Below are positions 1 through 12,229 of a stretch of DNA of 64,000 nucleotides, in pieces. The stretch is from Amphibalanus amphitrite (lineage: Eukaryota > Arthropoda > Thecostraca > Balanomorpha > Balanidae), in contig NW_024881976.1 in NCBI RefSeq assembly GCF_019059575.1, positions 1 through 64,000 on the forward strand. Direction: 5' to 3'. Within the stretch, counting starts at the first letter, position 1, and every line of letters begins with the position of its first letter. A program made the position numbers and the translations under genes. The notes beneath the pieces were generated by a model, which had not been told where the DNA came from, ran no database searches, and was given only the letters and a program-made list of their open reading frames with translations.

Positions 1-2869
1 CAACATATCTGCAGTAACCCTCCCTTGTTTCCCAGACAGATTGTTAAATTTTCACGCTATATTTACAAACGGACGATACAATACTGGTCATTTTCAACCG
101 GTGTACCACGATCGGTTGTCAGCTCGCCAATGCCAACTTAGCCTTAAATCTAATCCTAACGCCCTAACCGCAAAAAGATTATTTACAAAGCATCGCCAAT
201 TGAACTGTCATGACGTCATCTGACGTAGTTTGACGCGTCAGTGGTGACCAGCGCCCCAAAAATGACACCACCTGACCTGTTTCTCCTCCCCTCTCCCTGC
301 ATTGGCTCCCACACCTCACTGCGGCCAGACCGCGCGCGCGATGGCCGACGGATAGCGCTCCCTCCAAAACCAATGTAATGGTGAGCCATTAGCCTACACT
401 GACCATTACTGACCCGCCCCGGCTGTCTCGCTAAACCTCTCCCTACCCCATTGGTAAGGCCGGACTAGTCAGACCCATTAGTCTGCCTGCTCACCCTTAC
501 AAACAGGCGCACCCCTGCCGCGCCGCTCGGTCGGGAGCGGAATGTAGCGACCATCTCCCCTCCCCTTCCCTACCGAGTCACACTCCCACGATGTTAAATC
601 CATTACCCTCTAATGGTGGCTCAGGTTAGACCTCAGGGAGTGGCATTTGTAATCCAGATCAGAGACATCCGATGGGTAAATGGGAGGTGAATTGTCCATG
701 ACGGGGAGGCAGTCTTGATGAGGCGGACAGATGAGATGACTCACTTGACAGTTGATGATGGTTGACACGTCGAATCTCCGTCGCGGCAGCAGAGTCCCTC
801 CGCTCCGGCAGGGGTGGGGTCGGCCAGCCTCAGACTGAGACGTGCCGGCCGACCCGCCGTCCAGATGAGCTCTCCTCCCCCGTGGTCTGTCACCCGTGGT
901 CTGATACCGTGCTCTGTCCCCCTCTCTCCTTCTCCGCTGAGTTTTGTTCGCCTGTGATTTCCGGGCCGGAGGTTCCGGGCGTCGCCGGGCCTCCCCGACC
1001 GGGGCAGAAAATTGGCGACATCCCGTCTCGCATCCGGAGTCGAGACCGTCGTCCTCCTCCTCCATTCCGCCGGAACGTGACGTCATCCTCACTATCACGG
1101 CTCATCCGTCTCAGCTGTCTCCTGCCGGATGACGTTTTCACACTCGATTTTCGCCGGATGTCGGTCCCTGCCTGTGCCGGACGGCTGACCGCAACGGCAT
1201 CCTCCCACCTTCCTGTCAGCTGCGTCGGCAGGATGTGCGTGGCGCCAGGCGTCGGGAGGCTGGTCGAGCACCGGGAGCAGGTGTTTCCGGCTGCGTTACG
1301 TTTGTCGGCGGCCACTGCGCCGGCCCGGATGGGTGTGTTGGAACTCCACCCTTCGGCGAGCCTTTGATCTTCGCTTAATGGTGACCGGCCAACGGGTCGG
1401 GGGATCGTATGGTCGACTCCCTCCCCACGCCGCACAGTGTGGCCGAACACCAGTTTAGCGCGAATTTAATCCCAGCGCTCCTCGGATCCACTGAAAATGG
1501 TTCTCTGGTTCCAAAACTGACACTTACCCCTCGCCGGACTTATTGGTTTTCAAAATACGCGCCGGCCGAAGGGGGGGGGGGGGTTGGTACGACCCCCGTC
1601 GCTGTTTCGCCCCTGATGGAGCTAGAGCCCCGCGGAAAAAACGAGCGTGTGCGCCGTTACGAGACGCAGCGACTGGTACCCGATTTTAAGGTCTTAGGCC
1701 AACCTGTGACCTCTGAGGTCAGGTCAAGTGACCCAGGCGCGGATTCATTTTTTATTAATAACTTCGCGAAAAAATGCCGCAGAGCCGCAATTTTGGTATC
1801 ATCATGTTCGCCTCACTCAGGCGCGTCGAATGGTATACTTTTTGTTCGGCTGAAGTTAACTTCAGGTGTTGACCGTGGGTCAAGGTCAGGTCAGAGTCCT
1901 CCAGATCACGAAGTTGGTTGAAGGAGGTCATGTTGCATATCATTCGATTCAGCAAGTCTTCCTGAGTCCATTGGTGGCTTTCTCGACTCGCTAGCTCAAT
2001 TTAATCGGGAGTTATTGACGAAAAACTCTTATTACCCTAGTGACGTCATAAATGACGTCACGTAAGACCAACAATGCATAGGTGAAGCATCGGACCTTGC
2101 AAGGAGTGCATGAAATCACGATTTCGTGTGCTTGAGATAGTTTATTAGGCTGGAGCCTGTCCGGCCGCGCCGCCCCCGACCTTGGTCAGGTCACATAGGG
2201 CGGCCGACTAGACATGTTCAAAGCTGAGTTGACGGCAAATAGGCAAAAACTGGCAGCTGAAACTTGCTCGCTTATGTTCAGAAAGGTGCGGAGAGTTCAG
2301 CCATGCCCTATTCGTCATATCCATTTTTATCCATTTTGACATTTTTCAACTTCTTTATTAAATACTATCGTGAGAACGATACACATGCAGGGCTCTTGTT
2401 CTAACTCATTAAACTCAAAAACCATTCATTGAAAAGCTACCATGATAGCAGAAACAGCTTCATCATGAATTGTGCTATCCGGTGATATGCTATTTTCTCA
2501 TATATCTTCTCGAAACTTCCGTAAAATTTACGTTGAAAACTGGACATATTTATCAGTACCATAGCCCGATTTTAGGAACCGGAGCGTGGGTCTACTTTCG
2601 GCAGGGATATAAGTCCTCAAATGGTAAAGTGGCTTAAAAATAAGGTTCTATCAGATAACTTCAGACAATTTCCTACCCATTGATAGGTATAAATAACAGT
2701 TTATCGAAAGTCGGGTTTTTGATTAAATTCGCGCTAATCTGGTATTCGGCAAGACCGTGCGCCGGCTCAGCGCCGCGGCAGGCAGTGCGATCGTCCTTAC
2801 GTATAGAGTGTGTGAGATATCCTTTTTGAAGTACGGGGAAAAAATGTCACAGCTTCCAGCTGTTACATT
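1..2869. repeat. Direct repeat, copy 1 (interrupted by a Transib-like insertion)
   Basis: Bases 1-1432 and 2765-2869 match 13075-14506 and 14507-14611 with no difference that I could find where I compared them. Translations in several frames are also identical. The left limit may lie before the window. The matching stops abruptly after a shared TGTTACATT. I recognise no gene in the segment: the overlapping open frames on both strands are GC-rich shadows without domains. It could be a recent segmental duplication, a dispersed repeat or an assembly duplication of two haplotypes. Confidence 0.9.
1433..2759. mobile_element. Non-autonomous Transib-like DNA transposon
   Basis: The element is bounded by about 39-bp imperfect terminal inverted repeats. 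The left one begins CACAGTGTGGCCGAA and the right one, read inward, begins CACGGTCTTGCCGAA; both run on into the same GCGCGAATTTAATC. It is flanked by the 5-bp duplication CGCCG (1428-1432 and 2760-2764), and the empty site with a single CGCCG is present at 14502-14506. A CACAGTG-type end and a GC-rich 5-bp target duplication are hallmarks of Transib, the family related to RAG1. No transposase frame is visible, so it is non-autonomous. The interior near 1565-1720 resembles the TTAA element at 14858-15734. Confidence 0.8.
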
Positions 2870-5170
2870 TTCAGGCTTCTTCTTTTAATTGTGCCCCTAC
2901 AATTAAGGATGGGCTTATTCTGCATGGTAGTCGGCTGGCCTTCTTCGTCTGCCTTGGCTAGGACGTTGACGTCCTCTGCCTCCCTGCGATGCGAGGGTGC
3001 TGTTTCTGGAATCCATAGGTAACGTCTCCTCGATCCTCCGACAGCTAGGTGTGGTGCAGCCATCCCCCCGAGGTCAGTTCCCTTGCCACCATTTGCCCTA
3101 ACCTAGCTTACACCCTAACCATCCCATTAGTGACACTTCCCCCTTTCGTTATTCCATCCCCCCGATCTAATTACAGCAGGTCATGTCCTAATCGTTTTCC
3201 CCCAACATTCGTAAGGTGGTTGCCTGACAAGCCGAGTAACCAGTAAGTATAACACATCTGTTTAAAGTACTACACACCATCAGATATTTACCCCTACATA
3301 AAACCTAATGACACACCGCGCGCATATTGTCACATCGGTACATACGTCGCTCCATGTTGGTACGACGGCCCGTGGTGGCTCCCTGGTAGCCACTTGGACG
3401 AGAGGTCTTGGGCCTTCCCACCGATCGCCGCCTGGCGTGACCCCCTTGGTTGCTCGTGTCCAGGCCGGGGTCGGTCGTCGTAGTCGTGTAGTCCGCTTTG
3501 TTGGCGTCAGGGCATCGGGCGCTTTTAGAGCAACGCCTCTGCCAACGCCTTGGTCGATCTGGTTCCCTCCATGGTTGGGCGCTGTTGTCGTGAAGTCCGG
3601 TTTGTTGGCGCCAGGGCATCGTGCGTCTTTGAGCAACGCCTCTGCCAACGCCCTGGTCGATCTGGCTCTGCCATGGTTGGGCGCTGTTGTCGTGAAGTCC
3701 GGTGGCGGTAACCCGCGAGGGTGCTCTGGAGCTGCACGCCTCAACGCCACAGTGGTAATGTTGCTTGCTCTGGTACCTGGAACAAAAGAGAAGGGGGAGG
3801 GTGCTTCTTGGGTCGAAGGGGGAAAGAAGGAAAGTATAAGGCGGTTGGACATGACCCTTGGAGTGGGTAGGATGGGGTTTGGGATGGTTGTTGAGCAGGA
3901 TTGGTGTTACTGGGGTTTGTTGTTCGTCCTCCATGGAGCACATCAACTCTCCGTACCTCTCCTTGGTGACCATGCGTTTGTTTCTGTATTGCAGTTATCT
4001 GGGTGGCCTGTTTTCTGTTTCACCAGCTGCTCCGTGCGTTCCCATTAGTTCGACTCACTCAGCTGCCCCGCATGCCTCGAACTTCTGGTTTCCAAGAATT
4101 CGTTTCGGTGTTAGTGCGACTTATAAGCCAGTCTTCGAATTGGTTTGTTGCAGGTCAGCTCAACACGATGTTCGATGGTTCAATGACATCACGTCCTTAG
4201 GTTCATGAAGGCGCTCTTGTTCGTTTATGTGTTTTGCAGCTGTTCCCTTCTGATCCAAACCGGGTGCCTTGGTATCCAGAATCTTCGGATCCATGCTTCC
4301 TTCATCCCTTTTTTCCGCTTAGCCAGACATCCGAGTGTTTTGTTCGCCGACACCACGACTTCTTGACTTCTTTACAGTTGGTGGTCTTGATATTTGGTCT
4401 TCGACGTCTCCTCCTTGGGTGGTGGGGAGTTTAGGTGAGTCTTCTGCTGGTGGGTGATTTTTTCACGGCTTGTCTCGACTCAGATGCTGATGGCGCTGCT
4501 GGCCGGCTGGATTTTTTTTTCGGGGCTCGGTTGGATATTCCTTCGTTACTGCTTGGTCGACTTCTCTTCTTCTCAGAGTGATGTCTTTCCGCCTGGAACA
4601 ATTCACCTTGGTCCCTCCTTCTCCGACACCGGTTAGGTAGGGGCCGCCGCTTTCTTCTAGAGTGTCGCCTCCTTCCGGCTTCCGCTCTCCAGGATGGTTT
4701 TGTTGGCTACCGAGATCCAAAGCTTTCTATTGACTGCTCGACGATGATGCTGTTTTTTTTTTCAGACGAAGCTAACTCCGATGATGGCGTCATGGTGAAG
4801 TTCGGCATACGGGAAGGCGTCATGTCTACTTCTGTACTCTTAACTTGAATTTTTACTGCTGTTTCTCTGGCGACCGGTTATCATGTGACCTGAGGCGGAC
4901 CGAAGAGCCACGCCCGCGATTTGGGAAGACTGGCTGTTGATGTCTGACGAGCGACGCGAGAATCAGTGCCGGTTTCCTTTGGACCTCCTTTCGACGAGAA
5001 CACTTTATACGTCGGTCCGTGTCTCGTGCTGTTGATGTAGCAAGGTGGTGGGCTTCCGTGACCAGGTTAGCTGTTTTCTTCTCAGGCTGTCTTCGATCAC
5101 CTCTGATTGAGATTCCTGTAGATCCTGGTGTTGTTTCCTGTGGAGGTTGAAGGAAAGTTGCGTCCATTCG
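2870..5170. other. Low-information stretch, probably decayed retroelement body
   Basis: No gene is recognisable. Overlapping frames on both strands around 3280-4050 are low in complexity and include the local duplication at 3490-3699. Judging by the primer-binding site at 7768-7785 and the gag-like zinc knuckle at 5233-5274, the region probably belongs to a decayed minus-strand LTR element. I could not find reverse transcriptase or integrase motifs or the distal LTR. Confidence 0.35.
3490..3699. repeat. Two-copy tandem repeat, unit about 103 bp
   Basis: The string GTTGGGCGCTGTTGTCGTGA ends both units. Each also contains GAGCAACGCCTCTGCCAACG and a GGCATCG block. The copies differ by scattered substitutions and short indels. 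Confidence 0.8.
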
Positions 5171-5199
5171 TCACGCTGATCCCCATGCGAACGATGATG

Positions 5200-5412
5200 T
5201 CAGTTTCCCTGATGCTGTTGATCTCTCGGGAGGCATTCGAAAGCTCGGTGCCGCGGGCGGTGGTAATTGTAGCACATATTCAGAGTAAGTCCCTCTCTCG
5301 CCTGGCTTGGTTTGGTTGTCGTATTTGTTGAACCCCTGCGGTCTTGAGGTCCGGTACGTCGCCATTCCTGTCCTATCGCTTGGCTTTGCTCAGATCGACT
5401 TGCTCTTGGCAC
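5200..5412 (-). pseudogene. Remnant of an LTR-retroelement gag (mutated zinc knuckle)
   Basis: A 70-codon open frame contains CYNYHRPRHRAFEC at residues 47-60 (5233-5274). The spacing C-x2-(C)-x4-H-x4-C is that of a retroviral-type CCHC nucleocapsid knuckle, but the second cysteine reads Tyr (TAC in place of TGC) and the usual Gly before His reads Arg. The preceding residues are basic and Gln/Ser/Thr-rich, as in gag nucleocapsid. The neighbouring minus-strand frame at 5373-5738 is similarly basic and may be more of the same gag, frameshifted. The orientation agrees with the minus-strand primer-binding site at 7768-7785. I read this as a dead retroelement, not a host gene. Confidence 0.5.
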
Positions 5413-5989
5413 GTAGACTTCTCCTTTTCACCGGTCAATTTTTGTTGTGGAGTTTGGAACCGCAAGATTAGCGTAGCATGGCTGGTGTGTTTCCTCCCGC
5501 TCCTCTTGATCTCCCCCTCAGATTTTCCCGTTGCTCGCTGGAGGCAGGCTTTGCTCTTCGCGTTCCAGTCGTCCCGACGGCGCAGGCTTCTTCTCAGGTT
5601 CCTCCTCCCGCGTTTGGAAAAAACTGCCACGATCTTTCCGACCACTTGTTGCTGCGGATACGGGAACCTTCTTGTGTAGCAGCTCAGGACCTCCCCTTCC
5701 CGGTGGCTGGCTCCCACTGCTTCTTCTTCATCTGCCATTTCACTTCATTGTCAAATATCTTGCATTCCCTGCACCCTTGATCTTGATCTTGTTGTGATCT
5801 GGGCTAAACCAGTAACATATGCTTGCGCATGTATGAGTTGGATCCTTGTGATCAGATTGCTGCTCCTCTCGAACCTCTAGATGTTATCTTGTCTTTGTTT
5901 CTTCGTAGTGCAGTGTCTCCTCTAATCTCCTTTACCGTCGATCTTGTTTCTTTCTGGGCGGCTTCTCGATAGGTGCGACTCTGCTAATT

Positions 5990-7765
5990 GCATGTTGCAT
6001 TTTGTGACTGCAGTTCCCTTTGAATAACTGGGTTCAAATTTGTCCCTTTGATCGCAAACTTCTTGAGATGTCATGATGGTTCTTCATCTTCTTCAGTCTT
6101 CTTTCTCCCCTTCCTGGCTCGGTTAGGTGTAGCACTGTTGATTGTAGGTTCCGTGCAACATAACTGAAACGCATCTGAACAGCTCGGTATGATTCTTCAT
6201 TCTTGATTATCAATGCCTGGAACGCAACGTCAATGCTTTTCTTAATTTTACCCGTCTTAGATTTCGCTTTCCTTGATTTGGATTTTGTGCAACATTGCTG
6301 AGTCCATGTTGCTGTTGCATGCAATAGAACTGCAACGCCACCGTACGACTGGATCCGTCTTTCCTTCTTGCCCGCAGATTTCTTGGACACAACGCCAATA
6401 CTTCTTTTTACTTCTCCGGTCTTCGGTCTCGTTCTTCTGGGTTTGGATTTGTGCAACATTGCTGGTTCCATGTTGCATGCAACCGCCTTGCAATGCCTCT
6501 GAACAGCTGGACCTGCTTCTGTCTCCTTGACCACTAACTCCGTAATTGTTAATGTTCCTCCTTAAATTTTCCAGTTTTGACCTCGTTCTTCTGGGTTTGG
6601 ATATGCGTAACTTCACTGATTGCATGCAACAGAACTGCAACCTTTCTCGATAGCCGGATTCAATTGTGTCCTCTTAACCTCAACCTTCTTGGATGTTATG
6701 AAGTGTTTTTGAATTTCTTCTGTCTTCGGTCCTGTTTTCTGGATTCGGGTATGTGCCACATTGCTAAATTGTGTTGCATGCAACGGAACTTGCAACGCCT
6801 CGGAACAGCTGAAGTACTTTCGGACATCTTGACTATCACCTCCTTGAATAGTGTTCTTGAATGTAGCTTGGTATCCTCCTTGATTTCTAGCGTTTGGTTT
6901 CGTTCTTATTGGTCCCTGTATGTGCAACATGGCTGAATTTCATGTTGCGTGCAACCGGACTGCAACTTCTCTGTACTACTGGGTTATATCCTGTGTTCAT
7001 AGTCATAACCCCAGTTGATACGTGGTTCTTCTACGTAGCTCCTCCAGTCTTCGATCCTGTTTTTCTCGGGCTCGGATATGTGCAACTCGGCTGATTGTAT
7101 GTTGCATGCAACTGAGCTGCAACTCCTCTGGGCTGTTGAATGTTGATGACATCCTGTTTTCATAGCCAGTGGATACAACGTGTCTCTTCTCCGTAGCTCC
7201 TCCAGTCGTCGATCGTATTTTTCTTCTTGGGCTCTGGTATGCGCAACTCTGCTGATTGCATGTTGCATGCAACTGGACTGCAACTCCTCTTCCTCCTCTG
7301 GACTGTTTGATGATGTACTGTCCTGTCAGGGAGTATAACCTGTTTCTTCTCTATTGCTCGTTCAGTCTTCGGTCTTGATTTTTTCTTGGGTTCGGGTATG
7401 AGCAACTCTGCTGATTACATGTTGCATGCAACTGGGCTGCACCTCCTCTGGGCTGTTGATGGCATCCTGTTTTCATAGCCAGTGGATACAACGTGTCTCT
7501 TCTCCGCAGCTCCTCCAGTCGTCGATCTTATTTTCTTCTTTGGCTCTGGTATGCGCAACTCTGCTGATTGCATGTTGCATGCAACTGGACTGCAACTCCT
7601 CTGGACTGTAACTCCTCAGGACTGCTGGATTATATCCCGTCTTCATAGCTAGTGGATACAACGTGTTTGCTCTCCATAGCTCCTCCAGTCTTTGAACTTG
7701 AATTTTTTTCTTTGGGTTCGGGTATGTGCAACTCTGCTGATTTCATGTTGCATGCAACAAAGCCA
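5990..7765. repeat. Tandem repeat, unit about 150-175 bp, around a TTGCATGCAA core
   Basis: About eleven diverged units each carry ATGTTGCATGCAACTGGACT or a close variant, preceded by a GTGCAAC...GCTGATT block and followed by TGCAACTCCTCTGG. The cores lie near 6314, 6472, 6622, 6775, 6946, 7100, 7262, 7421, 7573 and 7748. The core is palindromic (TTGCATGCAA). The array runs directly up to the primer-binding site, so it would occupy the leader between that site and gag of the minus-strand retroelement. Open frames here merely follow the repeat. Confidence 0.85.
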
Positions 7766-7767
7766 TT

Positions 7768-7785
7768 GCCCCACGTTGGGCGCCA
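7768..7785 (-). other. Retroelement primer-binding site for tRNA-Lys
   Basis: The plus strand reads GCCCCACGTTGGGCGCCA, which from memory is the 3' end of tRNA-Lys(CUU) including CCA. The minus strand is therefore a lysine primer-binding site of 18 nt. The expected 5' LTR would end just above it, where the minus strand reads ATCACATTCG. I could not delimit the LTR or find its partner. Confidence 0.65.
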
Positions 7786-8660
7786 CGAATGTGATGATGC
7801 CCCCTGGGGGTCCGGAAACGGTGGGGAGTATGTTTAAAAAAAAATTGTTTAATAAAATTTCTTTCATCGGGGGTGTTTTTCTTTCCGAGATGGTTGCCGA
7901 CCTGCGCCGTGCTCTGGAACAACCTCAGGTGAGTGTTTTCGACTGGTAGATCCTCAAATGGTTGATTAACGAGTTGATTTTCTTGCTGTTTGACTTCTCT
8001 CTTGTTCAAACGCAATTGCACACCCATTTTCAATTGATGATCGGTCCGTTGGTTTCAAGCTGACCGATTCCTTTCCGCCACCGTTCCTTGCGCCTGGGGC
8101 TCGTCACAAACAATATTTATAATGAGGCTGGCTTGTCGCTTGTCAACATATAGTCTTCACTGCCTAGGATGGTATCTGTCTCATAAGGAATTTAGGACAC
8201 GGAAGTCTCCCCAAAGTATATAATTTTGATGCCTCCCTTGAGGACATAACCTGAAGCCACCATCTGATACCTGATAGCTACCCACCATTCTCTCCTTTTC
8301 TAATGCCTATCATCCCAAAGATAATCGAGTACATCCCCATTTAATGTCGCCCTCAATGCTGAGATTAGATCTCCCGCTGGTCCTTACACTATATGACGCA
8401 TACCTCAATCTCCCTCAGACTCACTCTCTTTGTCATACCTCTCTCATCCCACTACAATAAATTTGATCCCGCGTCGACCTCTCAGTCCCTCCCAGCAATT
8501 GTTCTAACTCCCTCCAGCGGTACATATCAGGGACAATAAACGTAATTTGTTCAATAGACTCCGTGATTAGTGTAAATTTCGTCTAAGCTTACTCTTACCT
8601 CCCAACGACTTATCGCGCCCCATTCCAACATTGGAATCGTGTGTGCTCTTCCTAGCACAT
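7786..8660. other. Possible LTR or flank, no gene seen
   Basis: This should contain the 5' LTR of the minus-strand retroelement if the primer-binding site is genuine. No boundary or polyadenylation landmark is clear, and no second copy of the sequence is visible in the window. Confidence 0.25.
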
Positions 8661-8683
8661 CTTGGGCTCCCTGGCCCAATATC

Positions 8684-8930
8684 CTCGAACACCTACATCA
8701 CTTGACCCTGATTACTTGTCTAAAGGTGCAACGCAGGTAGCGATTACATTATTAGCGTTCGTCGATGGGTGTGATTGGTTCAATCAATCTCTGCCGGCCC
8801 ACTCTCTTCGAACACCTACACCATTTGACCCCGATTACTTGTCTAAAGATCGACGCGGGTAGCGTCAGTTATTAGCGTTCCTCGGTGGCTTATGATTGGT
8901 CCGTCAACCTCTGCCGCTCACGGCACATCT
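8684..8930. repeat. Two-copy tandem repeat, unit 124 bp
   Basis: Each unit carries TCGAACACCTACA, TTGACCC and GATTACTTGTCTAAAG, followed by a diverged TTATTAGCGTTC block. The anchors are 124 bp apart (8684 and 8808). Confidence 0.8.
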
Positions 8931-11900
8931 CTGTTTCCCTACCAAAACCCCGCGGCCGGACGTTGGTTACTGACCCTTGCAGCCCTTCTATGAGAGACCG
9001 TCTTACGCGTTTTTCACCTAACGAACCGGTGGACACAATCCTGCTGCCCCGGCGACCGCAGTCTCACCGGGCTCATAGACAGGTACCTACTCAGTACTCT
9101 CATGCAGTCATGGCACCCGCAAGTGGCGCCTTTGAATCATTGACCGGTGTGACTCGAAGACTCCATGACTGAATCTATCCTACAATTTTATCCGACGCCG
9201 TGGAATCCTGTCCTGCAGATGTGTGTTCAAGCGCGTTAGCGTCATGAGTGATACATGCTGCGATCCTTTCCGACGGTGGACTTACCTCACCTCATCCTGG
9301 CGGAATTACCCCTTCGCCTCAATCTATCACCTTCGTATTTTGTCACTCACCTTCGGCGGAGTGCCCCCTCGTCCTGTCTCTCTGACTCACCTCTCAGCTT
9401 GGGCGTCTTATGGCGTTCTTTGTTCTGATATCTGCCTAACATATTTACTTACTTACTCCGTAACGTGAGACAGTCCAATCCTAGAAGACTTAGACGTATC
9501 AGCAGAGTCAAAAACACATGAAAGTGTTGCAACATACCTCCTCTTCGGCTAGCATCCATCCTTAGATCTTTCCTCCTTTTGTAATTCCGGTTTCAATAGC
9601 TATCGACCACTTCAGGGTCACTCCTTCTGTATCTCCTTACCTGTCTGACCCGTAGAATCCATTCAGTCCATGTGCGCACCGCTGCGCGGTACGAATCAAT
9701 TGTTACCCGCGACCCGAACAAAAAAAAAAAATCATTGGATAGAGAAATCTGCGCCGCCAAATACTCAGACCATCTACTACTCCTTTCATCTACACGATAT
9801 TTACGCCTATCAGCCGAAACGTCTCTACCGTAGCTTACTATATTCACTCAGTGACGTCATATTTCTAGGAGATTGCCAGTTTCATACTTGTTGATCGGTA
9901 ATGACGTCATAAGATCCTGTCGCCTGCGGGTTAGTACATCCTGACCTCTCATCGTTCAACCTTGGAGACGCTAACTTTGATCGGAATTTCAACTCGACTA
10001 TTCTGAGTGTTGCCTGTGATTTAATGAAGTAATTCTCAGTAGTGCCCAATCATTTGTGATCATGAATATTTTTATGTGGATTGTTGTCTGGCGTCCCTCG
10101 CCACGTTGTCGCAAATTTCTCTGGGGACGTAAGTATTTGCATCAAGGGAATTCTAAGGTAGTGCGCCGGATTAGTCTCAATTTGGCATTTCAATTTAAAA
10201 ACAATCCAACTCATGTGATTTCATGTTATCTTACTGAACCGATTTATGAGAGTCAATTTTATAATGCAGGTTTTATTGACATACTCGACTAGATGATATA
10301 TTTAACTTGCAATTCAATTGCAATTGACAATCGACTTGTGTTGTTCTAATTTAAGGAAGCTCGGTTCACCGATTGCTATGTTGTTGAAAGTATACAAATT
10401 TTGGCAAATGTGATATCCAATTATTTGAGTGGGAACATCAGCAATGAGAAATGGTTATATCAAATCAAGGGGGGACTGTAAATTACAATAAGCTAATGGG
10501 GAATGGACCATTGGAGAATGGTGCTAATTTCAAACTAATTTGATGGCTCGGCAAAGACTGGTGTAAACAATAGTACGCTCATTGCCATTTCTCCAGTGTT
10601 AATGGTAATTTGATTTATTTACCTAGTGGGTACTTTTGCTGGCAAACCTGCTATTATAATTTCAGTCAAGGTAGCTATCCAGGATAGAGGACAATCCGAT
10701 AGACAGCCCTTCGTTGTATCTGTTCCGCCACCTGACAAAGTTTGTCATGTTCATTGATGCCTTATAAATTTCAATTCCAGGATATCCCTTTTAAGTGAAA
10801 CCACACTGGTCCGAAACTGTTGTGTTGGCATCCAAGGCCAGATATGAGATCAGTTGTGACCTGAGGGGTCAATGGTCATTGACGTTGAAATTCCATGTTC
10901 AATAGATCATGTCAATAGAAAGAGATCTACTAACGGATGTTACTGGGAATAATATGACTTGAATTGTTGCATGTTACTGATTTATCATCTGAATTCATTA
11001 ATTTCAGCGTATCCCTCTAAAACTTTGTAAGTACAGTTGTCAGTAGCTTTCACACCACGCATGACATGAGATGAATGTCCTAGGCTTGGGGTGGCAATGA
11101 CCTTTGCCATTTTTGTTGTACATGTTTGTTAGGGAATGACACTAGAAATGTGACTGGGATTGGTGCAATTTCCTCATAAGTCCCTGGTGCGGCTCAATTG
11201 AATCTAGTACCATCTGACTCAGCCATGGGGTCACTTTCTTTCTTTCAATTTCTAAGTTTTAGTGATGCGCGCTCAATCATAACACAGTTAATTCTCCATT
11301 CCTGTCGTTAGCCTATAATTGTCTGCTAATCTGAGTTGGTAGCATGCCTCGCGATGTACAGTTTGGTTTCAACTGACAAAGGTAACCAGTTTCTCCCAGA
11401 ATTAGACCGTAGAGTTGTTCACCAAGATTTACTAAATCTTGATCATATGTGACTGCTGTCTATTTCTCCCCTTTTTGACCACCCGCAAATTTGTCCGTCT
11501 TTCCTACTGAGGTCATCGTGGGTCAATCGTTGAAAGAGGGGTTCGTCCAGCTGTCTTAACAGATAATTTGTTTCTCTCAGCAGGTCCATATTGGTGCATT
11601 GTTTGCGGTGCGGCTGAGGGCCGGTGACCAGCGCTCTTTCCGATCCAGCGGCGAGGGACCGGGTTGTACTCGTGAGATTCAACTGTGCTTGCCGTTGGCC
11701 TTATCTGGGTTAAATTAACATGACGGTCACTTTGCCTACTGGTTAAATGAGTTATCACGCCTCATTTGAAAGGACTTGAAGGGTTTCGACAAATTGAACG
11801 TAATTACATGCAATGATCTCTAAATGTTAATTTCTTTGAGAATGTGCCCTGTGATCAAAAGCTATCTTTGATTGATTCCTTCATATGTTTGGGTCTACCC

Positions 11901-11940
11901 GTTAGTCAATATTCTACGTTAAACCAAGATTAAACCAGCT
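8931..11940. other. Intergenic DNA without recognisable genes
   Basis: Open frames are short, overlap on both strands and carry no motifs. A poly-A run lies at 9720-9732. TGACGTCA palindromes occur near 9852 and 9901, but that is not enough to call a regulatory element. Confidence 0.5.
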
Positions 11941-12088
<148 letters not shown>

Positions 12089-12229
12089 ATTGATCATTCA
12101 CATTCGCTCTCTCACTCACCCACTCACTCACTCACGCCCCCATTCACTCATCCACTCCCGTGCGCGCCCATTCATTTACTCATTCTCCCCCTGTCCCCGT
12201 CTGTCCGTCTCTCTCCTACGCACGTTCCA

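Noticed and set aside
762..1450. Overlapping 160-200-codon frames on both strands, repeated at 13836-14441
   Set aside because: GC-rich sequence without stops, open in several frames at once, no domain, and identical only because the DNA segment is duplicated.
7768..7785. tRNA-Lys gene
   Set aside because: Only the 18 nt of the tRNA 3' end are present; no cloverleaf precedes them, so a retroelement primer-binding site is the better reading.
209..9910. Several TGACGTCA (CRE-like) palindromes, for example near 210, 1078, 2041, 2054, 9852 and 9901
   Set aside because: Scattered 8-mers without a nearby supported promoter; some lie in mobile elements or in the duplicated segment.
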